Assembly (NCBI RefSeq): GCF_002443155.1
Contig: NZ_CP023667.1
Span: forward strand, 1,550,001-1,614,000
Source: Alcaligenes faecalis
GTDB taxonomy: Bacteria > Pseudomonadota > Gammaproteobacteria > Burkholderiales > Burkholderiaceae_B
Length of the DNA: 64,000 nt
Direction: 5' to 3'
This document shows positions 48,761-57,895 of the stretch, one piece after another (position 1 is the first letter of the stretch; each line of letters opens with the position of its first letter). The position numbers and the translations under genes were made by a program. The notes beneath the pieces are model-generated. The model ran no database searches, was not told where the DNA came from, and was given only the letters and a program-made list of their open reading frames with translations.

Positions 48761-49300
48761 ATGAAAAGAATCCTTTTCCTGTCGCTGTCTGCGTTACTGG
48801 CCGCTTGCGCCTCTTCCAACGCTGACCTCGCGACTCAACAAGACGTAGACCTGAACAAGTACATGGGCACCTGGTATGAGCAGGCGCGTTTACCCAATAG
48901 CTTTCAGCGTGAATGTGCCGGGGATGTGCAAGCCAATTACGTGATGGAAGCCGACAAGACGATTACCGTTACCAACCGCTGCCAAGGTGTGGACGGAAAA
49001 GAGCAGGAAGCCATTGGTCAAGGGCGACTGTCCAGTAGTATGGAACCTGCGGATCCGGCAATATTGGAAGTGCGCTTTGCTCCAAAATGGCTCTCATGGT
49101 TCCCCATGGTGTGGGGCGATTACTGGATCATGAAGCTGGAAGGGGACTATCAATACTCACTGGTAGGGACACCGGATCGGAAATATCTCTGGGTCCTGTC
49201 CCGGGAAAAACAGGCTGATCCACAAGTCGTTAGCGACTTGCTGGATTACGCTGCGGCACAAGGCTTTTCTGTGCAAAAAGTGGTATCGACCAAGCCGTAG
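48761..49300 (+). CDS. blc: Outer-membrane lipocalin (Blc-like)
   Basis: The 179-residue protein has a lipoprotein signal (ILFLSLSALLAAC, acylated Cys). Lipocalin motifs follow: DLNKYMGTWYEQARLPNSFQREC (G-x-W-Y), a central VTNRCQGVDGKEQEAIGQG and WVLSREKQADPQVVSDLLDYAAAQGF. Blc-type lipocalins bind lysophospholipids or fatty acids at the outer membrane under starvation or envelope stress. It follows the GFA gene by 30 bp. Confidence 0.9.
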   Translation: MKRILFLSLSALLAACASSNADLATQQDVDLNKYMGTWYEQARLPNSFQRECAGDVQANYVMEADKTITVTNRCQGVDGKEQEAIGQGRLSSSMEPADPAILEVRFAPKWLSWFPMVWGDYWIMKLEGDYQYSLVGTPDRKYLWVLSREKQADPQVVSDLLDYAAAQGFSVQKVVSTKP

Positions 49301-49415
49301 CACGCATTCGGTAATCGCTCGATCAGCACCTGCACAAATCAGAACATCCTCTTAGCGTTTTTAGTAATAAGCATGGGGAAATTAGATCGTTTTGAAGAGC
49401 TTGCGGCTGTGGTCG

Positions 49416-49453
49416 AATGGCACGACGGTATGTATCGGACGTGCCATTTTTTT
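49416..49453 (+). terminator. Intrinsic terminator directly ahead of the ABC transporter operon
   Basis: AATGGCACG / CGTGCCATT, a perfect 9-bp stem with a 15-nt loop, is followed by seven T residues. It ends only 17 bp before the binding-protein start codon, so it could be an attenuator of this operon as well as a terminator for upstream reading. Confidence 0.65.
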
Positions 49454-49470
49454 ATCGGAATGTTTTTATC

Positions 49471-50280
49471 ATGAAGTCGTTTTTAAGCATTGCCGCGACC
49501 CTTACCCTGGCGTTGGTGGCTGGAGTGGCCCAGGCTGATCGTCTGGATGACATCAAGAAAACGGGTGTCTTGAAAGTAGCGTCTTTCGACAGCAATCCAC
49601 CGTTTGGTTTTGTGGATCAGAAGTCCCGCCAGATCACCGGTCTGGATGTGGATTTTGCTCAGGCTCTGGCTGACAAGCTGGGCGTGAAGCTGGAAGTCTT
49701 GCCAACCAATCCGGCCAATCGTGTGCCGCTGTTGACGTCTAATAAAGTAGACCTGGTTCTGGCTAACTTCACCATCACGGAAGAGCGCGCCAAGCAGGTT
49801 GATTTCAGCATTCCGTACTTTGCATCAGGTCAGCAGTTCCTGGCTAAGAAAGGCGTCTTGTCCTCGCCCGAGCAGTTGAACTCGCTGCGTATTGGTGTGG
49901 ATAAAGGTACGGTCAATGAGATCGTCCTGCGTGAAAAATACCCTCAGGCCAAGCTGGTTGCCTATGACGATACGCCCTTCGCCTTTACCGCTTTGCGTAA
50001 CGGCAATGTGCAGGCCATCACTCAGGATGGTCCCAAGCTGATTGGTTTGCTGGCCAATGTGCCGGACAAGGAAAACTATGAGATCCCGGCCTTCAGCATT
50101 TCCGAGGACTTGATCGGTATTGGTATCCCCAAGGGCGAGACAGCACTGAAGTCCTTTGTGGATGAAACCTTGCTGGAGCTGGAAACCCAGGGCAAGGCAC
50201 AAGCCATTTACGACGTCTGGTTTGGCCCTCAGTCCAAAACGCCGCTGGAGCGTTTGTACCGCATCGGTCAGCAACAGTAA
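49471..50280 (+). CDS. Periplasmic amino-acid-binding protein of an ABC transporter
   Basis: The 269-residue protein has a signal peptide (FLSIAATLTLALVAGVAQA). The polar amino acid binding fold follows: LKVASFDSNPPFGFVDQKSRQITGLDVDFAQALADKLGVKL, VDLVLANFTITEERAKQVDFSIPYF and LRIGVDKGTVNEIVLREKYPQA. The ligand residues of the cleft (the FGF near residue 50, the R after T-x-E-R) are present. It heads a four-gene operon with two permeases and an ATPase. Glutamate/aspartate or a related polar amino acid is likely; specificity is not provable here. Confidence 0.9.
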   Translation: MKSFLSIAATLTLALVAGVAQADRLDDIKKTGVLKVASFDSNPPFGFVDQKSRQITGLDVDFAQALADKLGVKLEVLPTNPANRVPLLTSNKVDLVLANFTITEERAKQVDFSIPYFASGQQFLAKKGVLSSPEQLNSLRIGVDKGTVNEIVLREKYPQAKLVAYDDTPFAFTALRNGNVQAITQDGPKLIGLLANVPDKENYEIPAFSISEDLIGIGIPKGETALKSFVDETLLELETQGKAQAIYDVWFGPQSKTPLERLYRIGQQQ

Positions 50281-50382
50281 GTCATCACTTGCTTGCAGGC
50301 CAGCCTTGAATGTTCAGGCTGGCCTTTTCCTGTTTGTGTTTTTAACAGCGGGATCGCTTGATCCTGCTTTTTGGTGTTTGCT

Positions 50383-51117
50383 ATGCCGTCTTCTGATTTC
50401 TGGCTGGCACCCCACTATGTGGGCTGGTTGCTGCAAGGGTTCTGGGTCACGATTCAGCTCTCTTTAGTTGTCTCCTTCGCTGCAACTGTTTTGGGTTTTC
50501 TGGTGTGTATTGCTAGGTTGTCGCCCTTTGCCTGGTTGGCCTGGCCGGTACGTGCTTACCTGAGTCTGTTCCGTAATACACCCTTGTTGGTGCAATTGTT
50601 CTTCTGGTATTTCGGGGCCTCGGCCTTGATGCCGCCGGAGCTGGTTCAATGGTTGAATACTCAGCATGTCTTGCAGTTGGTCTTGTTCGATGTGCATTGG
50701 CCCAGTTTCGAGATGCTGGCCGCCTTTGTGGGTTTGACGATCTACACCACGGCGTTTGTGGCTGAAGAGTTCCGCTCCGGCGTGCGGGCTGTTCGCACAG
50801 GTCAATGGGCCGCCGCTGCTTCCTTGGGCATGTCTTCCATACAGGTCTGGCGCTATGTGGTGATGCCGCAGGCTTTACGCAATACCTTTCCCTCGCTGAT
50901 CGGGCAGTACATGAATGTCATCAAGAACACCTCGCTGACCATGGCTATCGGCTTGGCAGAGCTGTCATATGCCTCACGTCAGGTGGAAACTGAAACCTTC
51001 AAGACCTTCCAGTCCTTTGGGATTGCAACGCTGTTGTATGTCTTGCTGGTCATGCTGGTGGAGGTAGGTGGGCAGTGGTTGCAGCGTCATCGTCTGCAAG
51101 TGCGAGGTGGGCTGTAA
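50383..51117 (+). CDS. ABC transporter permease 1 (polar amino acid, HisM/GltJ type)
   Basis: The 244-residue protein has the His/Glu/Gln permease pattern: GWLLQGFWVTIQLSLVVSFAATVLGFLVC, FRNTPLLVQLFFWYFG and the EAA loop in AASLGMSSIQVWRYVVMPQALRNTFPSLIGQYMNVIKNTSLTMAIGLAEL. At least five membrane helices are evident. ATG 50383 is used. It overlaps the second permease by 1 bp. Confidence 0.9.
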   Translation: MPSSDFWLAPHYVGWLLQGFWVTIQLSLVVSFAATVLGFLVCIARLSPFAWLAWPVRAYLSLFRNTPLLVQLFFWYFGASALMPPELVQWLNTQHVLQLVLFDVHWPSFEMLAAFVGLTIYTTAFVAEEFRSGVRAVRTGQWAAAASLGMSSIQVWRYVVMPQALRNTFPSLIGQYMNVIKNTSLTMAIGLAELSYASRQVETETFKTFQSFGIATLLYVLLVMLVEVGGQWLQRHRLQVRGGL

Positions 51118-51815
51118 TGAACTTCGACGTAATTCATGACAACCTGCTGTACTTCCTGGTGGGGGCGTATCCGCATGGCCCTTTAGGTGGGGCGGCGCTG
51201 ACTCTCTTGTTAAGCGTGCTATCGGCTAGCTTGTCGGCCGTTCTGGGGCTGGTTTTTGGGGTGGCTCTGGTTTTGAGCCGCGGTGTGGCGCATACCGCTT
51301 TGCTGCTGTTTCTGGGCTTTTTCCGCGCCATCCCCGTCATCATGCTGATTTTCTGGGTGTATTTTCTGCTGCCCATTCTGTTCAAGGTGGATGTGCCGGG
51401 CTTGTTTACCGTGGTCTGCGCCTTGTCCTTGATTGGCGGTGCGTATCTGGCGCACTCGGTGTTTGCGGGCATCAGCAGCTTGCCGGCGGGGCAATGGCAA
51501 GCGGGCAAGGCCCTGGGCCTGAAAACCGCTCAAATCATGAAGTCCATCATCCTGCCGCAAGCCTTGCCGGTGATGCTGCCTTCTTTTATTAATCAGTGGG
51601 TTGCCTTGATCAAGGACACCTCGCTGGCCTATGTCATTGGCGTGGCGGAACTGTCTTTTGTGGCCACTCAGGTCAGTAATCGGGTCATGGTGCACCCTAC
51701 TGAAATTTTCTTGTTTGTCGGGCTGATGTACTACGTGATTTGCGCAACGCTGGAGTTGATTGCGAATCGGGTGGCCCGACGTTATGACAAACATCTGCGA
51801 CTGGATGGCAAATGA
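51117..51815 (+). CDS. ABC transporter permease 2 (polar amino acid)
   Basis: The 232-residue partner permease contains [54 protein letters not shown] and the EAA loop [53 protein letters not shown] 51117 overlaps the upstream TAA by one base, and its own stop overlaps the ATPase start by 4 bp. It forms the heterodimeric channel with permease 1. Confidence 0.9.
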   Translation: MNFDVIHDNLLYFLVGAYPHGPLGGAALTLLLSVLSASLSAVLGLVFGVALVLSRGVAHTALLLFLGFFRAIPVIMLIFWVYFLLPILFKVDVPGLFTVVCALSLIGGAYLAHSVFAGISSLPAGQWQAGKALGLKTAQIMKSIILPQALPVMLPSFINQWVALIKDTSLAYVIGVAELSFVATQVSNRVMVHPTEIFLFVGLMYYVICATLELIANRVARRYDKHLRLDGK

Positions 51816-52546
51816 TCCGTATCGATAGTGTTTCCAAGTGGTATGGCACGTTTCAGGTGCTCAAGGATTGCACGGCCCAAGTGGACCGTCAGGAAGTGGT
51901 GGTGGTGTGCGGGCCTTCGGGCTCCGGCAAGTCCACCTTGTTGAAAACCGTCAATGGTCTGGAACCGTTTCAGCAGGGCAGGATTGTTGTGGATGGGATT
52001 TCCGTCGGCGACCCGGCGACGAATCTGCCAGACTTGCGCAGCCGAGTCGGGATGGTTTTTCAGAACTTCGAGCTGTTTCCGCATTTAAATGTCTTGGCCA
52101 ATCTGACTTTGGCACAGCGTAAAGTGCTGGGCCGGGAGCGGGACGAAGCGAATGATCGGGCTTTGCTGTACCTGGATCGGGTGGGCCTGAAAGCGTTGGC
52201 GGATCGTTATCCAGCTAGCTTGTCGGGCGGGCAGCAACAGCGTGTCGCCATTGCACGGGCCTTGTGCATGGACCCGGTCTGCATGCTGTTTGATGAGCCT
52301 ACCTCGGCCTTGGACCCGGAAATGGTCAACGAGGTGCTGGACGTGATGGTCAGCTTGGCGGAAGAGGGCATGACCATGATGTGCGTCACCCATGAAATGG
52401 GCTTTGCCCGCAAAGTGGCGGATCGGATGATTTTCATGGATCAGGGCCAGATTCTGGAGGACGTGCCTACGGATGTGTTTTTTGGTGATCTGGAGGGCCG
52501 ACCACAGCGCGTGCAAACCTTCTTGTCCAAGGAACTACGTCTGTAG
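51812..52546 (+). CDS. ABC transporter ATP-binding subunit (polar amino acid)
   Basis: The 244-residue ATPase has Walker [11 protein letters not shown]-loop [15 protein letters not shown], signature [15 protein letters not shown], Walker [14 protein letters not shown] and switch His in CVTHEMGFA. All motifs are intact and of the GlnQ/HisP type. It is the last gene of the operon. Confidence 0.95.
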   Translation: MIRIDSVSKWYGTFQVLKDCTAQVDRQEVVVVCGPSGSGKSTLLKTVNGLEPFQQGRIVVDGISVGDPATNLPDLRSRVGMVFQNFELFPHLNVLANLTLAQRKVLGRERDEANDRALLYLDRVGLKALADRYPASLSGGQQQRVAIARALCMDPVCMLFDEPTSALDPEMVNEVLDVMVSLAEEGMTMMCVTHEMGFARKVADRMIFMDQGQILEDVPTDVFFGDLEGRPQRVQTFLSKELRL

Positions 52547-52580
52547 CTTGTGTCTTTGCTCTGCAGCTGGTTTGATGATT

Positions 52581-52677
52581 GCCAAGCCAAGCCAAGCCAA
52601 GCCAAGCCAAGCCAAGCCAAGCCAAGCCAAGCCAAGCCAAGCCAAGCCAAGCCAAGCCAAGCCAAGCCAAGCCAAGC
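52581..52677. repeat. Pentanucleotide microsatellite, 19 copies of GCCAA
   Basis: Nineteen perfect tandem GCCAA units (95 bp) occupy 52581-52675, followed by GC. The tract starts 35 bp after the ATPase stop and precedes a terminator. It lies in the transcript 3' region, not in a gene; frames read across it give only artefacts of the repeat. Confidence 0.95.
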
Positions 52678-52713
52678 TGTGCGTAGCAGACGCTGGAGCC
52701 CACATCTATAAAA

Positions 52714-52749
52714 AAAGCCCGCCTGTTGAAAAATGGGCGGGCTTTTTTA
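52714..52749. terminator. Bidirectional terminator after the ABC operon
   Basis: AAAGCCCGCC / GGCGGGCTTT, a 10-bp stem with a 12-nt loop, has A and T runs on its flanks. It closes the transporter operon and can also stop the leftward gene at 52824. Confidence 0.8.
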
Positions 52750-52823
52750 TGGGCGAGCAAACCAGGCTTGATGAAACAGGGCTAATGACATGCTTGCCCG
52801 GCCGGGAGAGTGTCGCGATGTGC

Positions 52824-53102
52824 TCAGGATGACTGAGCGGGTGTGTCGAATGATTGCAGCAGAGATTCTGATGCCAGTACGGCACGGCGTGCCTGTTCGT
52901 GCTGATCATGCAGGGCCAGGTAACGTGCTTCGGCCTCATCGCCTCGCGCTACATCCCCTTTGTATGACTGCGCTACGTAGTTTGCGTACCAGATGGACTC
53001 GGCTACGGTCATACCTACAAACACTTCATTGTCGTCCTGATCTTGAGACAGGGCACGGATACCAGATAAATACGCCCGTTCACGGGGCTGAAATTCCAAC
53101 AT
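52824..53102 (-). CDS. Hypothetical helical protein (92 aa)
   Basis: ATG 53102 opens LEFQPRERAYLSGIRALSQDQDDNEVFVGMTVAESIWYANYVAQSYKGDVARGDEAEARYLALHDQHEQARRAVLASESLL. It is helix-rich with no membrane segment. The leader GTCTTATG and AGGAG-like GGAGTC region support this start over 53126. The family is unknown to me. Confidence 0.55.
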   Translation of the reverse strand: MLEFQPRERAYLSGIRALSQDQDDNEVFVGMTVAESIWYANYVAQSYKGDVARGDEAEARYLALHDQHEQARRAVLASESLLQSFDTPAQSS

Positions 53103-53259
53103 AAGACTCCTTAGATAAGCCTCCATTGTAGTAGGTGGGGCAAATCAGGCCAGTGTTGGGCGTAGTACGGTGTTTGGTTGGTGTTTAGCTGCTGGGGTAT
53201 AAATAGTCTCGGGATTGGGGGGTAATCAAGTGCTATTTTGGAAATGTCGAGGATAAACA

Positions 53260-53751
53260 GTGCATAAGTTATTTTCTAATTTGGTCTTGGGCCTGACCTT
53301 TGCCTCTGTACCAGCCTTCGCTTCAAGCATGCAAGAGAGTGCTCAACTGGGCCGGATACACATACAGGCGGACAAGGTTGACGTGTTGAGCACGCATGAG
53401 CTGAAAGCTTCGGGCAATGTGACAGTAACTGGCAAGGAGAGCGTCATACATGCTCAGGAGGCTGTTATTCGTAGACGGGGTCCTGTGATTGAAGTGCAGG
53501 CACAAGCGTTGGTGCAGTCTGAGCCAAGCTCAAGACCTTCTTCTGAGTTCAATCCGCTTAGCCTGCAAGATGCTCGTGCGGCAGGCGGGGAAATGCGGTT
53601 GCAAAAAGAAGGATACGCGCCAGTGAGAGTGCAGGGCTTAAGTACCGTATGGTGGAACGATTCAAACCAGACATGTATCACCGTTAAGACTAGCCAAGGG
53701 CGCTATGGCGATGTCAAAAAAGAGGAGGCCGAGGTATGCAGGCGGGAGTGA
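53260..53751 (+). CDS. LptA/OstA-like periplasmic protein
   Basis: The product starts at a GTG (53260), has a signal peptide (NLVLGLTFASVPAFAS), and continues GRIHIQADKVDVLSTHELKASGNVTVTGKESVIHAQEAVI. The I-x-A-D-x-x-x...A-x-G-N-V-x-x-x-x-x...A-x-x-A-x-x pattern is that of the LptA beta-jellyroll. The second half (VQGLSTVWWNDSNQTCITVKTSQGRYG) is atypical, so it is probably a paralogue rather than the main LPS transport protein. Confidence 0.6.
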   Translation: MHKLFSNLVLGLTFASVPAFASSMQESAQLGRIHIQADKVDVLSTHELKASGNVTVTGKESVIHAQEAVIRRRGPVIEVQAQALVQSEPSSRPSSEFNPLSLQDARAAGGEMRLQKEGYAPVRVQGLSTVWWNDSNQTCITVKTSQGRYGDVKKEEAEVCRRE

Positions 53752-53799
53752 GGCCGCGTCTGGCTTGGTTTAGGGGGCATGCGGTGGTAAGGAGAGGAC

Positions 53800-54162
53800 A
53801 TGGGCATTAAGTGGGAGACGTCGTTTCATAAAGTGGCTACTGTGCTGGCGACAGCTCTTTGTGTGCTCGTATCTATTCTGGCCCTGATCTTTTTATTTGA
53901 TGGGTTGGCCAATCCACAGGGCCAGTATGCGGCAATCAATTATGTATTTGCCATTGTTGGTGTCGGCTTTTCCTCGCTGATCTTTGTTGTGAACCGGTAT
54001 TACAGCAGGGTTTGTCGATCCCTGCCGACGGGCGCAAAGCGTGACGCCAGGCTTCTGGGTTGGTCGTTGAGTGTCCTCTATGTCGTTCTGATTGGCTTGT
54101 TCATGCTGGGGGGCTTAGGCATAGGTGCCAGGTTACTGCAAGGTCAGCATATTTTTGGTTAA
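53800..54162 (+). CDS. Small integral membrane protein
   Basis: The 120-residue product has three hydrophobic helices at about residues 13-35 (ATVLATALCVLVSILALIFLF), 44-64 (AINYVFAIVGVGFSSLIFVV) and 87-112 (LLGWSLSVLYVVLIGLFMLGGLGIGA), with a basic loop between helices 2 and 3. AAGGAGAGGAC precedes ATG 53800. The function is unknown. It is the last gene before the aromatic catabolism block. Confidence 0.6.
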   Translation: MGIKWETSFHKVATVLATALCVLVSILALIFLFDGLANPQGQYAAINYVFAIVGVGFSSLIFVVNRYYSRVCRSLPTGAKRDARLLGWSLSVLYVVLIGLFMLGGLGIGARLLQGQHIFG

Positions 54163-54246
54163 GTGCCACGATTGAGGAATTGTTGCAGAGTCAAGCCTAT
54201 TCTGTACGGTCAGGCTTAGCCAATAGCATGAGAAGTGCTGGTGTTC

Positions 54247-55962
54247 CTATGTCGGCATCGCCACCTTCTTCAGCCGATATGCCAAAGCAGGTCTAGTCAG
54301 CCCCAGCCTGCGCGCAGCTTCTGAAATATTCCCATTCGTCTTTTTTAACGTCAGCTGGATGATTTGTTCTTCAAGATCATCCAGATTGAAGGGCGTTTCC
54401 AGCAGATGCTCCAGATATTGCGTCTGGTTCGCGCTGAAACAGGACTCCTTCGCCATAAAACCTTGCGTATTCAAACTGCTCAGATACTGCAAGGCGCTTT
54501 TCTGCTGCGGGAATAAGTGGTGGGTTTCGATTTCGTGATTGTGTTCGGTCAGGATGACGCCACGCTCGATCATGTTCTCGAACTCGCGGATATTGCCCGG
54601 CCAGTCATATTGCATCAGCAATTCCCGGCTACGGTCACTCACTCCCAGCACGTGCTTTTTGTACATGCTGGAGTATTTGTTCAGAAAGTATTCGGTCAGC
54701 AGCGGAATGTCTTCCTTGCGCTCACGCAGCGGCGGGATGTGGATGGGAAAGACGTTCAGGCGGTAGTACAGGTCGGCACGGAAGGTGCCTTTTTGTACGG
54801 CCTCGGCCAGATCTTCGTTAGTGGCTGCCACTACACGCACGTCGATATGGCGGATGTTCTCATCCCCCACGCGCTCCAGCTCCTGTTCCTGCAAGACACG
54901 AAGCAGGGCGGCTTGGGACCGTGGTGACAGTTCCACGATTTCATCCAGAAAAATGGTGCCGCTCTGGGCACGCTCAAAACGACCGGGGCGGGATTTATGC
55001 GCGCCGGTATAAGCGCCTTTCTCCACGCCAAACAGCTCTGATTCAATCAGCTCCGGGGGAATGGACGCACAGTTCACTGCAATAAAGGGCTGATCCGCCC
55101 GGTCGCTGGTCGCGTGCAGGCCGCGTGCGAAAGCTTCTTTCCCTACGCCGGTTTCCCCCAGCAGCAGCACGGAGACTTTGCTTTGTGCCGCTTTTTCCAG
55201 CAGATGACAGGCAGCCTGGTAGGCGGCGGACTGGCCAATAGAGTTGGGCAAGGTGAAGTTGGCGCTGGAGTGCTTGAACTCCTGTTCGCGCAACTTCACC
55301 AACTCACATCGCAAGGCAAACAGTTCGTCCTGAACCGGGTCAGGCAGCATGAAGCGGTCGATCTCGGGATCATCAGCTTCCCATTCCTCGGCAGGCTTGC
55401 CCACGATCTTGCAGTGACTGTGGCCCATGGCGCCGCATTGGGTTTCTTTGTAGATGATGCTCTTGCCCATATAGAAGCTGGTGTAGCCACTGGCATACCC
55501 AAGCAAGCTCCAACAGACCGGCTCGCTGGATTGGCCGTGCTCTTTCTGGTGATTGCTGACTTCGTAGGAATCAAACCAGTCAAATTCGCCGTAGTACTGG
55601 CCGGCATCGCGATCAAAGGTCAGCGAAGTAGGCACCACTTTGACCATGCCGCGAATGGTGTGCATTTGTGGGCCGGCCAGAAAGGTCTCTTTCAATGACA
55701 GGTCCGGGCGCACTTTTTGTGACACCTCGGCATCCTTCATGCCAGCGTGGTAGCCAAAGCGCATCAGAAAGTATTTGGCGCGCTCGCTGCCTAAAGAGGC
55801 AATCAGTTCCTTGCGTAGCTGGCCAAAACCGCTGGCATGCAGCAAGAGCATGCGCTGCTCGCCAAACCATATTTTGCCTTCCCGCGCATCAAAGCGAATG
55901 GCGTCGATCAGGTCCTGACTTAATGGCAGTGTGAGTTCAGTAGCCCCCATGGCTGTCTCCAT
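54247..55962 (-). CDS. dmpR: Sigma54-dependent phenol-responsive activator (DmpR/PoxR family)
   Basis: The 571-residue protein has an XylR_N plus V4R effector domain (about 1-210: [44 protein letters not shown]). Its AAA+ domain (about 240-470) has Walker [17 protein letters not shown] loop, and [22 protein letters not shown] motifs. The Fis-type HTH is [22 protein letters not shown]. The GAYTGA variant is the one used in several phenol activators. It binds phenol directly and activates the divergent dmpK promoter. The start is at 55962 or ATG 55950. Confidence 0.92.
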   Translation of the reverse strand: METAMGATELTLPLSQDLIDAIRFDAREGKIWFGEQRMLLLHASGFGQLRKELIASLGSERAKYFLMRFGYHAGMKDAEVSQKVRPDLSLKETFLAGPQMHTIRGMVKVVPTSLTFDRDAGQYYGEFDWFDSYEVSNHQKEHGQSSEPVCWSLLGYASGYTSFYMGKSIIYKETQCGAMGHSHCKIVGKPAEEWEADDPEIDRFMLPDPVQDELFALRCELVKLREQEFKHSSANFTLPNSIGQSAAYQAACHLLEKAAQSKVSVLLLGETGVGKEAFARGLHATSDRADQPFIAVNCASIPPELIESELFGVEKGAYTGAHKSRPGRFERAQSGTIFLDEIVELSPRSQAALLRVLQEQELERVGDENIRHIDVRVVAATNEDLAEAVQKGTFRADLYYRLNVFPIHIPPLRERKEDIPLLTEYFLNKYSSMYKKHVLGVSDRSRELLMQYDWPGNIREFENMIERGVILTEHNHEIETHHLFPQQKSALQYLSSLNTQGFMAKESCFSANQTQYLEHLLETPFNLDDLEEQIIQLTLKKTNGNISEAARRLGLTRPALAYRLKKVAMPT

Positions 55963-56122
55963 CCTGTGATTTCTTATTGTGGTTTTGAGTGTTCTAAAAC
56001 CAGTATGCCGCCTGTCTTTCTAGTGACTCAAGGAAAACAGAATAGTGTCCAGAGGACGGATAAAACGGTTTTTTCTAGGGCTTTACCCTAACTCAGCATT
56101 TGGTGAAAACGACGCTAAGCAC

Positions 56123-56138
56123 TTGATCAAATGATCAA
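56123..56138. promoter_or_regulatory. DmpR-type upstream activator site
   Basis: TTGATCAAATGATCAA is a perfect palindrome (TTGATCA-AA-TGATCAA) closely matching the published TTGATCAATTGATCAA sites of phenol activators. It lies about 107 bp upstream of the sigma54 -24 element. Confidence 0.8.
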
Positions 56139-56235
56139 TTTTATTTTCAGGCCGCCGGCCAACAGCGCATGGCGTCTGGCTCTGACTACTCCTATCTCTT
56201 TAATCCTAAAGGGTTAAATCCTTCAAATTTAAAGT

Positions 56236-56251
56236 TGGCACGCAGTTTGCT
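56236..56251 (+). promoter_or_regulatory. Sigma54 (-24/-12) promoter of the phenol hydroxylase operon
   Basis: TGGCACGCAGTTTGCT matches the TGGCAC-N5-TTGCW consensus exactly, with GG at 56237-56238 and GC at 56249-56250. Transcription would begin near 56262, ahead of dmpK. Confidence 0.9.
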
Positions 56252-56301
56252 ATGAACAGGCTGTGGACACTCATGCAACAGCTTGATCAGGAGGAGAACA
56301 G

Positions 56302-56574
56302 ATGGCAGACACGAGCTTGCCCACTTTGACGAAGTACGTACGTGTACGCAGTCCCGCCAATGCGCGCTTTGTGGAATTTGATTTTGCGATTGGCCAGGCG
56401 GACCTGTTTGTGGAACTGGTCATGCCACCGGCAGCGTTTGAGCAGTTTTGCCTGCAGAACAATGTCCAGCCCATGAGCGAGGAGCAAATGCGGGTCAATG
56501 ACGAGAACGAAGAAAAATGGCGTTTTGGTTATGACACTTTGGTCGGTAACAGCCGCCAGGCTGAAGCCCAGTAG
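56302..56574 (+). CDS. dmpK: Phenol hydroxylase assembly protein (DmpK)
   Basis: The 90-residue protein (LTKYVRVRSPANARFVEFDFAIGQADLFVELVMPPAAFEQFCLQNNV...MRVNDENEEKWRFG) matches the DmpK/PhhK subunit. It is needed for assembly of active oxygenase with iron rather than for catalysis. It is the first gene of the operon, after an AGGAGGAGA ribosome site. Confidence 0.9.
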   Translation: MADTSLPTLTKYVRVRSPANARFVEFDFAIGQADLFVELVMPPAAFEQFCLQNNVQPMSEEQMRVNDENEEKWRFGYDTLVGNSRQAEAQ

Positions 56575-56597
56575 GTTTTATTCAGGAGAACAAGAGG

Positions 56598-57605
56598 ATG
56601 ACATTAGAAATTAAAACGGCCAGTTTGCAGCCCGTGCGGCAAACCTTCGCCAACGTGGCCCGCCGCTTTGGTGAAAAGCCGGCTACCCGCTACCAGGAAG
56701 CAACATACGACGCCCAGGCGACCGCCAACTTCCATTACCGGCCCCTGTGGATGCCGGACAAGACCCTGAACGACCCCACACACACCGCCATTCAGATGAA
56801 GGACTGGTATGTGTTCCGTGACCCTCGCCAGTTCTACTACGGCGCTTACGTGCAAAACCGTGCCCGCATGCAGGAATCGGCTGAAACCAATTACGGCTTT
56901 TTTGAAAAACGCGAGCTGGCCCAGTACCTGAGCGAGGACGTCAAAGCCAAGGTCACCCGCCTGCTGCTGCCTTTGCGTCACATCGAGCAAACCGCCAACC
57001 TGAATTTCATGTCCGGCTCAGCCTACGGTTATGGCACCACCATTACCCAAGCCTGTCTCTATGCCGGGATGGACTCGCTGGGTATGGCGCAATACGTCTC
57101 CCGTATTGGCTTGCTGATTGATGGCAATAGTGCCGATTCCCTGAGCCAGGCCAAAGAGGCCTGGATGCAGGATGCGGCCTGGCAAGGTCTGCGCGCCTTG
57201 TGCGAAAAAACGCTGGTTCAAAAAGACTGGTTTGAACTGCTGCTGGTGCAGTCCTTGCTGATCAACACCGTGGTGCATCAAGTGGTGTATCAGGGTCTGG
57301 TGGCGGATCTGGCCAAGGAAGGCGGCCGCGATCTGGATATGCTGCTGGAGTTCATGCTGGAGTGTCATAAGGACCTGTCCAACTGGAGCGATAGCGTCTT
57401 CAAGATTGCGGCTGCTGAAAGCGAGGAAAACAAGCAGCAACTGCAAAACTGGCTGAATCAGTGGTTGCCGCAAGTGCAAGCCGCCTTCATGCCCTATATC
57501 CAGGCTGCCTTTGCCGACCAGGCTGATCAAGTCTGGACACAAGCGCAGGAAACCATTGCCAAACGCGTCACGAAAGCAGGCCTGAGCCTGGGTGGAGAAG
57601 CCTGA
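56598..57605 (+). CDS. dmpL: Phenol hydroxylase beta oxygenase subunit (DmpL)
   Basis: The 335-residue protein has RFGEKPATRYQEATYDAQATANFHYRPLWMPDKTLNDPTHTAIQMKDWYVFRDPRQFYYGAYVQNRARMQE and later SGSAYGYGTTITQACLYAGMDSLGMAQYVSRIGLL. It is the beta subunit of the diiron multicomponent phenol hydroxylase, a homologue of the catalytic subunit without its iron ligands. It pairs with DmpN and DmpO in the oxygenase hexamer. It overlaps dmpM by 1 bp. Confidence 0.93.
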   Translation: MTLEIKTASLQPVRQTFANVARRFGEKPATRYQEATYDAQATANFHYRPLWMPDKTLNDPTHTAIQMKDWYVFRDPRQFYYGAYVQNRARMQESAETNYGFFEKRELAQYLSEDVKAKVTRLLLPLRHIEQTANLNFMSGSAYGYGTTITQACLYAGMDSLGMAQYVSRIGLLIDGNSADSLSQAKEAWMQDAAWQGLRALCEKTLVQKDWFELLLVQSLLINTVVHQVVYQGLVADLAKEGGRDLDMLLEFMLECHKDLSNWSDSVFKIAAAESEENKQQLQNWLNQWLPQVQAAFMPYIQAAFADQADQVWTQAQETIAKRVTKAGLSLGGEA

Positions 57606-57877
57606 TGACATCCAAGGTTTATATCGGTCTGCAAGACAACGACATGTCGCGCTACATCGTCGAGGCCATCGAAGAAGACAATCCGGACGCCACGGTGATT
57701 TATCAGCCAGCCATGATTCGCATTGAGTGCGTGGGCCAGCTGACCGTCAAGCGCGAGACCGTGGAAGAAAAGTATGGGCAGCAGTGGGACATGCAGGAAC
57801 TGCATCTGAATCTGATCACCTTGGGTGGCAACGTGGATGAAGATGAAGACCGCTTGTTTTTGCACTGGAACAGCTAA
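57605..57877 (+). CDS. dmpM: Phenol hydroxylase effector/regulatory subunit (DmpM)
   Basis: The 90-residue product (KVYIGLQDNDMSRYIVEAIEEDNPDATVIYQPAMIRIECVGQLTVKRETVEEKYGQQWDMQELHLNLITLGG) is the cofactor-less coupling protein family (MmoB/DmpM). It binds the oxygenase and controls electron use and turnover. Length equals that of the family. It follows dmpL with a 1-bp overlap. Confidence 0.95.
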   Translation: MTSKVYIGLQDNDMSRYIVEAIEEDNPDATVIYQPAMIRIECVGQLTVKRETVEEKYGQQWDMQELHLNLITLGGNVDEDEDRLFLHWNS

Positions 57878-57895
57878 ATCAGAAAAGGGGGCAAT

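Noticed and set aside
52581..52677. CRISPR array
   Set aside because: The repeats are 5 bp, perfectly tandem and without spacers; no cas gene is nearby.
52441..52760. Minus-strand frames with a repeating GLAWL peptide
   Set aside because: They are produced by translating the GCCAA microsatellite; the rest overlaps the ATPase gene and a terminator.
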